Positions 6,033-13,363 of a stretch of 18,956 bases of DNA are shown piece by piece. How positions within the stretch are numbered: position 1 is the stretch's first letter; each line of letters begins with the position of its first letter. Source of the stretch: CAYXRK01 sp964467615 (GTDB lineage: Bacteria > Hydrogenedentota > Hydrogenedentia > Hydrogenedentales > GCA-2746185); contig CAYXRK010000090.1 in the NCBI GenBank assembly GCA_964467615.1, positions 1 through 18,956 of the forward strand, in the 5' to 3' direction. A program made the translations under genes and the position numbers. The notes beneath the pieces were generated by a model. It was not told the DNA's origin, searched no databases, and was given only the letters and a program-made list of their open reading frames with translations.

Positions 6033-6406
6033 GGCTCTTGCTCGATACTCACGTGTTCGTTTGGTGGATTCTGGAACCAGCGCGAGTATCGAAACAGGTC
6101 GAGATGGCCATTAGGGCGCAAGATTCACGCGTCTTTGTGAGTGTGGCTTCCATCTGGGAAATCGGGATCAAGAGGGCGAAGGGGAAACTTGAACTCCCGA
6201 GAGATTTGAGGTCCCAACTGGTCCGAGAATCCTTCGAATCAGTCGGCATTACACTTGATCACGCTTTGGCGAGTGTGGACTTGCCGGGACATCATCTCGA
6301 TCCGTTCGATAGAATGATCGTCGCCCAAGCGCGTTTAGAAAACATGACGCTTGCGACCCATGATCGGCGGCTGGCGGAGTACAGCCTCGACGTAATCTGG
6401 ACGTAG
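6029..6406 (+). CDS. VapC-type PIN-domain RNase toxin
   Basis: This 125-residue PIN endoribonuclease would cut RNA and stop growth when its antitoxin is lost. The four acidic metal ligands are visible: D6 in LLLDTHVFVWW, E44 in ASIWEIGIK, D94 in HLDPFDRMIVAQA and D112 in LATHDRRL. These patterns are those of the VapC subgroup that pairs with Phd/YefM antitoxins. The start overlaps the antitoxin stop (ATGA), and there is no strong ribosome site of its own, so synthesis probably depends on antitoxin translation. All four ligands are intact, so the toxin is probably functional. Confidence 0.95.
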   Translation: MRLLLDTHVFVWWILEPARVSKQVEMAIRAQDSRVFVSVASIWEIGIKRAKGKLELPRDLRSQLVRESFESVGITLDHALASVDLPGHHLDPFDRMIVAQARLENMTLATHDRRLAEYSLDVIWT

Positions 6407-6443
6407 CGCGCCCACCTACTTTGTGTGGCAAGCTTACTCTTAC

Positions 6444-6449
6444 AAGGAG
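6444..6449 (+). promoter_or_regulatory. Ribosome binding site fixing the menB start
   Basis: AAGGAG lies 7 bases before ATG 6457. This selects 6457 over an in-frame start at 6421, which would add 12 residues without family similarity and has no ribosome site. Confidence 0.75.
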
Positions 6450-6456
6450 CACTCGT

Positions 6457-7278
6457 ATGTCCACCTTCAACTGGCAACGCGCCGGTGAGTACAAAGAGAT
6501 TTTCTATCACAAGGCGGAGGGGATCGCGAAGATTACGATCAACCGGCCGCATCGGCGCAATGCGTTTACGCCGCTGACGGTGGACGAGATGCGCCACGCG
6601 CTACAAGACGCGCGGATGGACACGGACGTCGGCGTCGTCATCCTGACCGGCGAGGGCGATGAGGCGTTTTGTTCGGGCGGGGACCAGGGCGTGCGAGGCG
6701 ACGCGGGGTATCAGGGGCAGTCCGGTCCGCCGCGCTTGAACGTGCTCGATTTTCAAAATGAAATACGGCGTTGCCCGAAGCCGGTCATCGCGATGGTCTC
6801 GGGATACGCTGTTGGTGGAGGTCACGTGCTGCACCTCGTGTGCGACCTCACCATTGCTGCGGACAACGCCGTGTTCGGTCAGACGGGGCCGAAGGTAGGC
6901 TCGTTCGACGGGGGCTATGGATCGGGCCATTTGGCGCGCATCGTCGGCCAGAAAAAGGCGCGCGAGATATGGTTCTTGTGCCGGCAATACAATGCGCAGC
7001 AGGCGCTCGACATGGGCCTCATTAACACTGTCGTGCCGCTCGCACGGCTCGAGGAAGAGACTGTGCAGTGGTGCAGGGAAATCTTGGAGCACTCGCCGAT
7101 TGCGTTGCGTTGCTTGAAGGCCGCGCTCAACGCTGATGAGGACGGCCAGGCGGGACTGCAAGAACTCGCTGGCAACGCGACCATGCTTTTTTACATGAGT
7201 CAGGAAGGCCAGGAAGGCCGAAACGCGTACAACGAAAAACGGAAACCGGATTTTGGGAAGTACCCGAAATTGCCGTAG
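6457..7278 (+). CDS. menB: 1,4-dihydroxy-2-naphthoyl-CoA synthase
   Basis: This crotonase-fold enzyme closes the ring of o-succinylbenzoyl-CoA to give 1,4-dihydroxy-2-naphthoyl-CoA in menaquinone synthesis. Over 273 residues it follows E. coli MenB closely. The oxyanion-hole segment SGGDQ is at 73-77 and the catalytic tyrosine is probably Y85. SGYAVGGGHVLHLVCDLTIA lies at 115-134, and GQTGPKVGSFDGGYG at 141-155 includes G144 (bicarbonate site of type I enzymes) and D151. The block KKAREIWFLCRQY..QALDMGL is typical of MenB and separates it from ordinary enoyl-CoA hydratases. No other men genes are in the window. The M23 peptidase gene starts 10 bp downstream, so the two may share a transcript. 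Confidence 0.96.
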   Translation: MSTFNWQRAGEYKEIFYHKAEGIAKITINRPHRRNAFTPLTVDEMRHALQDARMDTDVGVVILTGEGDEAFCSGGDQGVRGDAGYQGQSGPPRLNVLDFQNEIRRCPKPVIAMVSGYAVGGGHVLHLVCDLTIAADNAVFGQTGPKVGSFDGGYGSGHLARIVGQKKAREIWFLCRQYNAQQALDMGLINTVVPLARLEEETVQWCREILEHSPIALRCLKAALNADEDGQAGLQELAGNATMLFYMSQEGQEGRNAYNEKRKPDFGKYPKLP

Positions 7279-7288
7279 AGGGCTAGGA

Positions 7289-8266
7289 ATGAATTTACGG
7301 AAGTCTTTACGAACAAAGTCATGGTTCTTCGCGCTGACAATTTGTTTGGCGGCGGCCACGTTGCTCGGCTCGCAATGCCCGGAATCCGGGAGCGGCGCGG
7401 ATGTTGTCTGGCCCGTATCCGGGACGGAGACGCCGGATGCGCCGTTGTCGTCGGCGTTTGGGCCAAGGTTGAAAATTTCGGAGGGGTCGCGGTACGACTT
7501 TCATCGCGGGGTTGATATTCCCGCGCCGCTCGGTTCGGATGTTCACGCGATCGTGGACGGCACCGTGCGGTTGGCCGGGACGTATCCGCAGTACAGCGAC
7601 ATGATCGTGCAGATTACGCACGACGACGGCGATGGCGGGGTCTACTACAGCAATTCGATTCACCTCTCGAAGGTGTCGACGTCCGAGGGCGCGGTTGTTC
7701 AGGCTGGCGACGTGATCGGGCAGACGGGCGTGGGGGACAGTGGGTTTCCGCATTTGCACTTCGAGATACGCGACGAGGGGCTGTTTCAGCGCGATTGCAT
7801 CAACCCGTTCGAGGTGCTTCCGTACGCCGACGAATCGGCGCCCGCGGTGACCATTGACGCCATTGACGTAAGCGATCCCATGAGCCCCGATGTGACCGTT
7901 ACGGTTTCGTTGCCGCGCTCCGAGCCGGACGACGAACTCGACTTCAATGCGGTGACGGTGTCGATTCTCGATCAGGACGGCGCGAAGCAGACACTGGTGG
8001 ATGAGCACTCGTTCGACATTACCGAGTGGAACTATGAATTTACGCCGATGCCTCCGGACGATCCGGTTGCGATACTCGATCAAGCGGACTTCAATGGCGT
8101 GCTTGTTGAGCCGGAGACCTTTTCGACCACGTCGGACGAGTACGTGATGCACTTTACGTTTTACGATCTGATGGGCCTGGCGGACGCGTCGACGATGCTC
8201 GTCCGCGCGGTAGCTGCCGATATCATGGGCAACGCGGCCGAAGCTACGATGGCCGCTGCGCGGTAA
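7289..8266 (+). CDS. Secreted M23 (LytM-type) metallopeptidase
   Basis: This is a 325-residue zinc peptidase of the family that cuts peptidoglycan cross-links. A signal peptide (residues 1-30, hydrophobic core WFFALTICLAAATLLG) ends near C30; the lipobox is imperfect (GSQC), so lipoprotein status is doubtful. The catalytic domain has H72 and D76 in FHRGVDIPAP, H125 in SIHLSKV, and HLHFEIR at 155-161, which together give the HxxxD and HxH zinc and catalytic set. The second half (about 185-325) is acidic, beta-rich and unrecognised. It may be an Ig-like or substrate-binding domain. ATG 7289 is chosen because it begins the signal peptide and GAGGG lies 7 bases upstream; an in-frame start at 7253 would overlap menB. 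Confidence 0.9.
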   Translation: MNLRKSLRTKSWFFALTICLAAATLLGSQCPESGSGADVVWPVSGTETPDAPLSSAFGPRLKISEGSRYDFHRGVDIPAPLGSDVHAIVDGTVRLAGTYPQYSDMIVQITHDDGDGGVYYSNSIHLSKVSTSEGAVVQAGDVIGQTGVGDSGFPHLHFEIRDEGLFQRDCINPFEVLPYADESAPAVTIDAIDVSDPMSPDVTVTVSLPRSEPDDELDFNAVTVSILDQDGAKQTLVDEHSFDITEWNYEFTPMPPDDPVAILDQADFNGVLVEPETFSTTSDEYVMHFTFYDLMGLADASTMLVRAVAADIMGNAAEATMAAAR

Positions 8267-8375
8267 GGTGGCAAGTTCGAGGCCCGTTGGAATCGTGCGA
8301 CCATGTAGGCATTGTGAACTATTCGATTACGATGACGCATGACGAGCAGGATGACGAACACCAAGGTGGGGGTCT

Positions 8376-8395
8376 GGCAGCCGAGGGCGGCTGCC
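8376..8395. repeat. Intergenic hairpin (GGCAGCC stem)
   Basis: GGCAGCC-GAGGGC-GGCTGCC is a 7-bp GC-only stem with a 6-base loop, followed by CCAC. It lies between the M23 peptidase and the monooxygenase gene. It could slow or end transcription, but no T-tract follows. The layout (GC stem then CCAC) parallels the hairpin at 11858-11878, so it may belong to a dispersed family. Confidence 0.5.
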
Positions 8396-8488
8396 CCACA
8401 TAGGCCCCCTGTAATTGGAAGTTGGCGCAGTGTTTGGGGTGGATGGCGCAGGGCTTTTCACACTGACTTTTGATGCGAGGCGCTCAAG

Positions 8489-8779
8489 ATGATCATCATC
8501 ACGGGCAAGGCGAACGTATCGGACGCGAACCGCGCGGCGTTTCAGGCTGTGGCGGAGCGGCAGGTGACGAATTCGCGGCTTGAGGCCGGCTGCGTGTCGT
8601 ACGCGTACTACGAAGATGCGATGGCGCGGGGGACGTTTTTCTTTTTCGAGCAATGGGCCGACCAGAAGGCGGTCGATTTTCACTTTGCGCAGCCGTATTG
8701 CCTTGAATTTATTGCGACGGCGCGCGAGTTGGCGTCCTCTCCGCCGGAAATCAAGATACAGCGTGTACTTTCCGAGTAA
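8489..8779 (+). CDS. ABM-family (YgiN-like) quinol/antibiotic monooxygenase
   Basis: This 96-residue protein is a full-length single ABM domain, a small dimeric alpha/beta barrel. The usual layout is visible: an MIIITGKANV first strand, the helix ANRAAFQAVAERQVTNSRLEAGCVSYAYYED, the strand TFFFFEQWADQKAVDFHF, and the final helix and strand ending IQRVLSE. Members oxidise quinols or polyphenols without a cofactor, or act in heme degradation; the substrate cannot be told here. GCGAGG lies about 8 bases before the ATG. It stands alone, with over 200 bp upstream. Confidence 0.9.
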   Translation: MIIITGKANVSDANRAAFQAVAERQVTNSRLEAGCVSYAYYEDAMARGTFFFFEQWADQKAVDFHFAQPYCLEFIATARELASSPPEIKIQRVLSE

Positions 8780-8822
8780 CCCGGGACGCTAGTGCCGTTC
8801 GCTGGGCCGTTTCTCTATTCGC

Positions 8823-8828
8823 TATACT
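8823..8828 (+). promoter_or_regulatory. Possible -10 element before the response regulator gene
   Basis: TATACT lies 44 bases before the ATG. No good -35 hexamer is seen at 16-18 bp, so support is weak. Confidence 0.25.
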
Positions 8829-8872
8829 TGCGGCCTCAATTACTTGACCTACTTCGGAAAGGCGCTGATACG

Positions 8873-9805
8873 ATGAGCAAAATCCTGCTGGTCGACGACG
8901 ATGTCGATTTGGCGGAATTACTTCGGACGAAGCTGGTCTCGGAAGGGCACGATGTCGTCGTCACGAACACGGGCGAAGGCGCGTTCGAGTTGGCGAAGAA
9001 AACGAAGCCCGAGATTACACTACTGGATATCATGCTTCCCGGTGTGACGGGGTATCAGATATGCCGCAAAATTCGGATTGATCCGGAATTGTACAAGACC
9101 GGGGTCATTTTGTTGACGGCGCTGGGCGAAGAACCCGAAGTTCTTCACGGTTTGGATCAAGGCGCGGACGACTACATCACCAAGCCGTTCAAGTTGGAGA
9201 AACTTGTCGAGAAACTGGCCGCGCTTTCCGGCGTGTTGGAGTCGGTGCACCGGGTGAACACGCTGACGGGATTGCCGGGGACGGACGCCGTCAAGCGCGA
9301 AGTGAACCACCGGCTTGCGCGGGGGACGCAGATCGCGGTGTGTTACGTAGACGTGGCAAACTTCAAAGCGTACGCGGCGGCGAAGGGACAGGAGTCTGGG
9401 GGGCGCGCATTGCAGTTTATCGCGCAGATGATCACGGGGTTGATCAAGAACATGGGCATTTACGAAAGCTTCGCCGCGCACATGGGCAGTGAACATTTTG
9501 TGGTGCTCATGAACTTCGAGGACCATGAGCGTTTTTGCAGCAGCCTGTGCACGCAGTTCGACCACAGCATCAAGAAGGTATACACGCCGGAAGAAGTCAC
9601 GCGCGGGAATATTTCGGCGGTGGACCGGCGCGGCAACACTGGAGAGTATCCGCTGATGGCGCTGTCTATCGGCGTCGCTCACAACTCGCAGCGAACGTTT
9701 AAGAGCGCAAACAAGATGTTTGACGTGCTTGCGCAGGTGCGCCAAAAAGCGAAGCCCTCGAGCGCGAGCGTGGTGTTTGTCGATCGACGCACGACGGAGC
9801 GCTAG
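8873..9805 (+). CDS. Response regulator with degenerate GGDEF domain
   Basis: This 310-residue protein has a complete receiver domain: acidic pocket D8-D9, phospho-acceptor D52 in LLDIMLPG, T82 in ILLTA and K104 in DYITKPFK. From about residue 129 (NTLTGLPG) it continues as a GGDEF-fold domain with D160 in VCYVDVANFKAY. The signature loop, however, reads GSEHF at 205-209 in place of GGDEF. Diguanylate cyclase activity is therefore unlikely; the domain may bind nucleotide or serve as a partner surface. ATG 8873 is chosen because MSKILLVDDD is the canonical receiver start and GAAAGG is upstream. No histidine kinase is encoded nearby. The next gene starts 7 bp downstream. Confidence 0.92.
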   Translation: MSKILLVDDDVDLAELLRTKLVSEGHDVVVTNTGEGAFELAKKTKPEITLLDIMLPGVTGYQICRKIRIDPELYKTGVILLTALGEEPEVLHGLDQGADDYITKPFKLEKLVEKLAALSGVLESVHRVNTLTGLPGTDAVKREVNHRLARGTQIAVCYVDVANFKAYAAAKGQESGGRALQFIAQMITGLIKNMGIYESFAAHMGSEHFVVLMNFEDHERFCSSLCTQFDHSIKKVYTPEEVTRGNISAVDRRGNTGEYPLMALSIGVAHNSQRTFKSANKMFDVLAQVRQKAKPSSASVVFVDRRTTER

Positions 9806-9812
9806 CCCCGGC

Positions 9813-10307
9813 GTGACGTGGCGCCGCGTAATTCTTGGGGTCGTGATCCTAGTGCTCGCCGGGGCCCTTTTTTTGGCGTATTGGGTGACGGGCGCGCCGA
9901 TTGATGAGGCGGCGTTGGCGCGGCGGGTGGCCGAGAGCGTTCCGCAATGGGCGAATTACCAGGAAGACATCAAGGGCCAAATCGGGGCGCGGGCGGTGGC
10001 GCAGTGGCGGGGAAGGCCCGTGTCGGCGGAGTGGATCGGCGCGATGCTCGATGTTGAGTTTGAACTTTCGGGGCCGTGGGCGGGCCGGGACGTGGCGCTG
10101 CCCATACTGTGTCATACGCCTTCCGGCAAGTTTCTTCGTTCTGGAGAGGCGATGAGAAACGGCGAGATCGTTCGTTATAGTTTTCCGGCGGGCGATGAGG
10201 AAAGCATGTTGCGCCCGGCGTGGGTGGAATTGAAGTATCCGCACGAAGAGCGGCGAATCGCTTTCGACGAGAAAGGACGCTGGCAGGCGGGGGACGCTGG
10301 CCGCTAA
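9813..10307 (+). CDS. Small single-pass membrane protein of unknown function
   Basis: This 164-residue protein starts with GTG 7 bp after the response regulator stop. Residues 4-24 (RRVILGVVILVLAGALFLAYW) are one membrane helix preceded by arginines, so the remaining 140 residues are probably periplasmic. That part has no recognised motif; it holds VRYSFPAGDEESMLRPAWVELKYP. The GTG start is the only one that places the helix at the N-terminus without overlapping the upstream gene, but the ribosome site is weak. The tight spacing suggests co-transcription with the regulator. Confidence 0.7.
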   Translation: MTWRRVILGVVILVLAGALFLAYWVTGAPIDEAALARRVAESVPQWANYQEDIKGQIGARAVAQWRGRPVSAEWIGAMLDVEFELSGPWAGRDVALPILCHTPSGKFLRSGEAMRNGEIVRYSFPAGDEESMLRPAWVELKYPHEERRIAFDEKGRWQAGDAGR

Positions 10308-10397
10308 CGGGCATCGAATGGTCGTGTACTATAAGCTAATACTAGACGGATGGAATTGGACTGTCCGCGCGCTTTTTTGAAAATTCAGCACGTCCAA

Positions 10398-10434
10398 CCC
10401 TCCCCCTGCCCCCTCCCTTAAACCAAAGGAGGGG
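10398..10434. repeat. C-rich intergenic repeat-like segment with hairpin
   Basis: CCCTCCCCCTGCCCCCTCCC continues into TTAAACC and AAAGGAGGGG. The CCTCC-TT arm can pair with AAGGAGG across a bulged C. From memory this C-rich string recurs between genes in other bacterial genomes, but only one copy is seen here. It lies in the leader of the PHP-hydrolase gene and could hamper transcript passage or translation. Confidence 0.4.
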
Positions 10435-10516
10435 TATGCTGGCGCTAGCGATCTGGTATTTTCGTCGTTTCTGAGTGTTCCCGACTGAAACGTGGCAACT
10501 ATTTGGAGAATTTCCG

Positions 10517-11803
10517 ATGCGACACCTGGTTGCGTTTTCGTTCTTGTTGGCGGCGATTCGAGCCCAGACGCAGACGGTCGATCTGGCCGAAGGGAACGGC
10601 CTGCGCTGGTACAAGGGCAATACGCATATGCATTCGCTCTGGAGCGATGGGGACGCCGCGCCAGAATTGGCCGTCAAGTGGTACCGCGATCGGGACTACG
10701 ATTTCCTAGCGTTGTCCGATCACAACATCATGCTCGACGTCGAGATATGGTTTCCGATCATCGACGATTTGGAGTCGCGGTTGACGATGGCGCGCGTCGA
10801 CGAACTCCGCGAGACGTTCGGCAAGGATTGGGTCGTCGTCCAAAAGCGAGGGCCGCGCTCTAGCATGCGGCTCAAGACGCTGACCGAGTTGAAGGCGCGA
10901 TTCGAGGCGGCGGGCGAGTTTTTGCTGATACCCGCGGAAGAGATTACGTCGCCGGTGGTGCATGTCAACGCGATCAACCTACGCGAGAAAATTATTCAGG
11001 CGCAAGAACGCGGGGACTATGCGGTGCGGCGGATGCTGAAGGCGAACTTCGACGCGGTCGACGAGCAATCGAAGCGGTTGGGAGTACCGATGTTCGCGCA
11101 CCTCAATCACCCGAATTGGGACAAGGGAGTGACCGCCGAGGACATAATTGATGCCGGCGGCGAACGGTTCTTCGAGGTGTTCAACGGGCACGCCGGGGTG
11201 CGCAATTGGGGCGACGAGTCGCGTCATCTGCAGTCGACGGATCGCCTTTGGGACATCATTCTCGCCATGCGGATGAAGGAAGGCGCGCGTAGCCCGATGT
11301 ACGGGATGGGAACGGACGACAGCCACAACTACTTCAAGTGGGGTGTAGGGGAGGTGAATCCCGGGCGAGGTTGGGTGCAGGTGCTGGCGGCTGAGTTGAC
11401 GCCGGAGGCCATCGTCGAGGCGATGAAGGCGGGCCGTTTCTATGCAACGAGCGGCGTTACGCTCGATGCGATCAAGGCGGACGCGAAGGGCGTGAGTGTG
11501 GCGATTCGAGGCGAGGCGGGCGTCACGTACACGACGGAGTTTATCGGCACGCGGAAGGATTTTAGTAGCGAATCCGAGCCGGTGCGCGACGCGGCGGGCG
11601 AGCCGATTCCTTGGGTGACACGGGTGTATAGCGAGGAGATCGGGCAGGTGCTCAAGTCGACGAGCGAGAACCCTGCCCGGTACACGTTCTCCGGCGACGA
11701 ATACTATGTGCGTGCGCGGGTCACGTCGTCAAAGCCGAAGGAGAACCCGTTCGCCGAGGGTGATTTCGAGGTGGCTTGGACGCAGCCCGTGCAGTTGCCG
11801 TAA
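10517..11803 (+). CDS. Secreted PHP-domain metallohydrolase (CehA/McbA-like)
   Basis: This 428-residue protein has a signal peptide (residues 1-16, LVAFSFLLAAIRA). The PHP metal site is clear: H37 and H39 in NTHMHSLWSDGD with D44, D68-H69 in LALSDHN, H195 and H198 in FAHLNHPNW, and D267-D268 and H270 in GTDDSHNY. PHP enzymes hydrolyse phosphoesters. The exported branch with this layout (CehA/McbA-like) also includes esterases, so the substrate is open. The C-terminal 120 residues (from about RFYATSGVT) are a beta-rich tail found in this branch. ATG 10517 begins the signal peptide, with GGAG 9 bases upstream; an in-frame start at 10475 adds unlikely residues. The gene is convergent with clpX. 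Confidence 0.88.
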   Translation: MRHLVAFSFLLAAIRAQTQTVDLAEGNGLRWYKGNTHMHSLWSDGDAAPELAVKWYRDRDYDFLALSDHNIMLDVEIWFPIIDDLESRLTMARVDELRETFGKDWVVVQKRGPRSSMRLKTLTELKARFEAAGEFLLIPAEEITSPVVHVNAINLREKIIQAQERGDYAVRRMLKANFDAVDEQSKRLGVPMFAHLNHPNWDKGVTAEDIIDAGGERFFEVFNGHAGVRNWGDESRHLQSTDRLWDIILAMRMKEGARSPMYGMGTDDSHNYFKWGVGEVNPGRGWVQVLAAELTPEAIVEAMKAGRFYATSGVTLDAIKADAKGVSVAIRGEAGVTYTTEFIGTRKDFSSESEPVRDAAGEPIPWVTRVYSEEIGQVLKSTSENPARYTFSGDEYYVRARVTSSKPKENPFAEGDFEVAWTQPVQLP

Positions 11804-11857
11804 GCGCGGGGTTGATACTGGAGCGCGTCGGACGTGGTCGAGGAATCTGGGGTAGCA

Positions 11858-11878
11858 GCATGGGCTGGAAGCCCATGC
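11858..11878. terminator. Hairpin between convergent genes, possible two-way terminator
   Basis: GCATGGGCT-GGA-AGCCCATGC is a perfect 9-bp stem with a 3-base loop, lying between the ends of the PHP-hydrolase gene and clpX. Position and symmetry suit termination from both sides, but neither strand has a clear T-tract. It is followed by CCAC, as is the hairpin at 8376-8395, so it may be a dispersed repeat used in this role. Confidence 0.5.
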
Positions 11879-11897
11879 CACGGTAGGTGAGCGCCGG

Positions 11898-13169
11898 CTA
11901 CGCCGAAGCGGATTGGGATTCGCCGGCGCCGCGGGCTTCTTGCTTGTAGACGAGGAGGGGGTCTTCGTCGTGGTAGATGACGCCGGGGGTGATGACGCAT
12001 TCGCGGACGTCGCGGCGCGAGGGCAGATCAAACATCACGTCGAGCATGACGTTCTCGAGAATTGCACGGAGGCCGCGCGCGCCGGTTTCGCGTTTGACCG
12101 CGAGAGACGCGACGGCCTGGATTGATTCGTCTGGGAAAAGGAGTTTGACGCCTTCTATCTCGAAGAGTTTCTCGTATTGGCGAATGAGGGCGTTGCGCGG
12201 CTCGATGAGCACGCGGACCAACTCGTCCTGCGTCAGTTCATGCAACGTCGCAATAACCGGAACGCGGCCCGAGAACTCGGGGATCATGCCGAATTTGACG
12301 AGGTCTTCGGGCTGGACCATCTCGAGCAGTTCGCCGATTCGGCGGTCCTTCTTGGGCCGGATGTCCGCCGTGAAGCCGATGAGATTGGTGCCGACGCGCT
12401 TCTCGACAATCTTCTCGAGACCGTTGTACGCGCCGCCGCAGATGAAGAGGATGTTGGTCGTATCGACCTGGATGCATTCCTGTTGCGGATGCTTGCGGCC
12501 GCCTTGCGGGGGGACGTTGGCGACGGTGCCTTCGAGCAGTTTCAGGAGCGCCTGCTGGACACCTTCGCCTGAAACGTCGCGCGTGATGGACGGGCTGTCG
12601 CCCTTGCGTGCGATTTTGTCAATTTCGTCGATGTAGACGATGCCGCTTTCCGCGCGCGTGGGGTCGAATTCGGCATTTTGCAGGAGCTTGAGGATGACGT
12701 TTTCGACGTCGTCGCCGACGTAACCCGCTTCGGTGAGGGTCGTCGCATCGACGACGGCGAAGGGGACATCAAGCATGCGGGCGAGCGTTTGGGCGAGAAG
12801 GGTCTTGCCGCAGCCTGACGGGCCGATGAGCAAGACGTTGGACTTCTGGATTTCGACGCCGTCGATTTCTCCGCCCGCGCCGATGCGCTTGTAATGATTG
12901 TGGACGGCGACCGAGAGGACGCGTTTGGAGTGTTCCTGCCCGATGACGTACTGGTCGAGGAAATCTTTGATTTCGATAGGGGTCGGAACTTGCTCTTTGC
13001 GTGAGCCCGTCTTGCGTTGACGGTCTTCCTGCACGATCTCGCTGCACAACCGGACGCATTCGTCGCAAATATTGACGTCAGGTCCGGCAATGAGCTTGTT
13101 CACCTCGTCGTGGCGTTTGCCACAAAACGAGCAGGTAGTCACGTCACTGCGGCTTCGATGAGGGGCCAT
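11898..13169 (-). CDS. clpX: ATP-dependent Clp protease ATPase subunit ClpX
   Basis: This is the unfoldase that feeds tagged proteins into ClpP. The 423 residues hold the family's parts in order: a C4 zinc domain (C13, C16, C35, C38), Walker A GPSGCGKT (116-123), the pore loop GYVG (149-152), Walker B IVYIDEIDKI (177-186), the RKH loop in GGRKHPQQE, the ClpP-docking loop NLIGFTAD, and sensor 2 in ETGARGLRAIL. One small oddity is PEFSGRVPV where most relatives have PEFIGRLPV. GGAGG precedes the ATG. The gene lies 194 bp after clpP and has its own likely promoters, so it can be expressed apart from tig-clpP. Confidence 0.98.
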   Translation of the reverse strand: MAPHRSRSDVTTCSFCGKRHDEVNKLIAGPDVNICDECVRLCSEIVQEDRQRKTGSRKEQVPTPIEIKDFLDQYVIGQEHSKRVLSVAVHNHYKRIGAGGEIDGVEIQKSNVLLIGPSGCGKTLLAQTLARMLDVPFAVVDATTLTEAGYVGDDVENVILKLLQNAEFDPTRAESGIVYIDEIDKIARKGDSPSITRDVSGEGVQQALLKLLEGTVANVPPQGGRKHPQQECIQVDTTNILFICGGAYNGLEKIVEKRVGTNLIGFTADIRPKKDRRIGELLEMVQPEDLVKFGMIPEFSGRVPVIATLHELTQDELVRVLIEPRNALIRQYEKLFEIEGVKLLFPDESIQAVASLAVKRETGARGLRAILENVMLDVMFDLPSRRDVRECVITPGVIYHDEDPLLVYKQEARGAGESQSASA

Positions 13170-13201
13170 GAAAACCTCCGCTTGTCAGGCAGTACCCCAT
13201 A

Positions 13202-13231
13202 TTTATAACATTTTTAGTGGCAATGTGTCAA
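13202..13231 (-). promoter_or_regulatory. Strong putative sigma-70 promoter for clpX
   Basis: Read on the minus strand, a perfect TTGACA (13226-13231) is 18 bp from TATAAA (13202-13207), or 17 bp from TTATAA. It lies 33 bp before the clpX start codon. The spacer holds ACATT-N9-AATGT, which could be an operator, though this is speculative. Confidence 0.65.
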
Positions 13232-13263
13232 CAGTTTTCCTTCGTGCCGCCACATCTTGCTAG

Positions 13264-13292
13264 ATTGTGCCACCGATACTCCGTCCCGTCAA
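13264..13292 (-). promoter_or_regulatory. Second putative clpX promoter
   Basis: Read on the minus strand, TTGACG (13287-13292) and CACAAT (13264-13269, four of six matches) are 17 bp apart. It is weaker than the promoter at 13202-13231 and lies upstream of it. Confidence 0.35.
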
Positions 13293-13363
13293 TCGTTTCA
13301 ATTCAACGGGTTAGAGCGTATTGAAGAAACGGTTCGACTCCATCTCGCTTGCCGTTAGGCGGC

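Noticed and set aside
7289..7378. Lipoprotein signal on the M23 peptidase
   Set aside because: The cysteine is preceded by GSQ; glutamine at -1 does not fit a lipobox, so only a generic signal peptide is called.
8873..9805. Active diguanylate cyclase
   Set aside because: The GGDEF loop reads GSEHF, so the catalytic and metal-binding residues are not preserved.
13170..13363. CIRCE heat-shock operator before clpX
   Set aside because: No TTAGCACTC-N9-GAGTGCTAA-like inverted repeat is present; only a weak ACATT/AATGT pair is seen.
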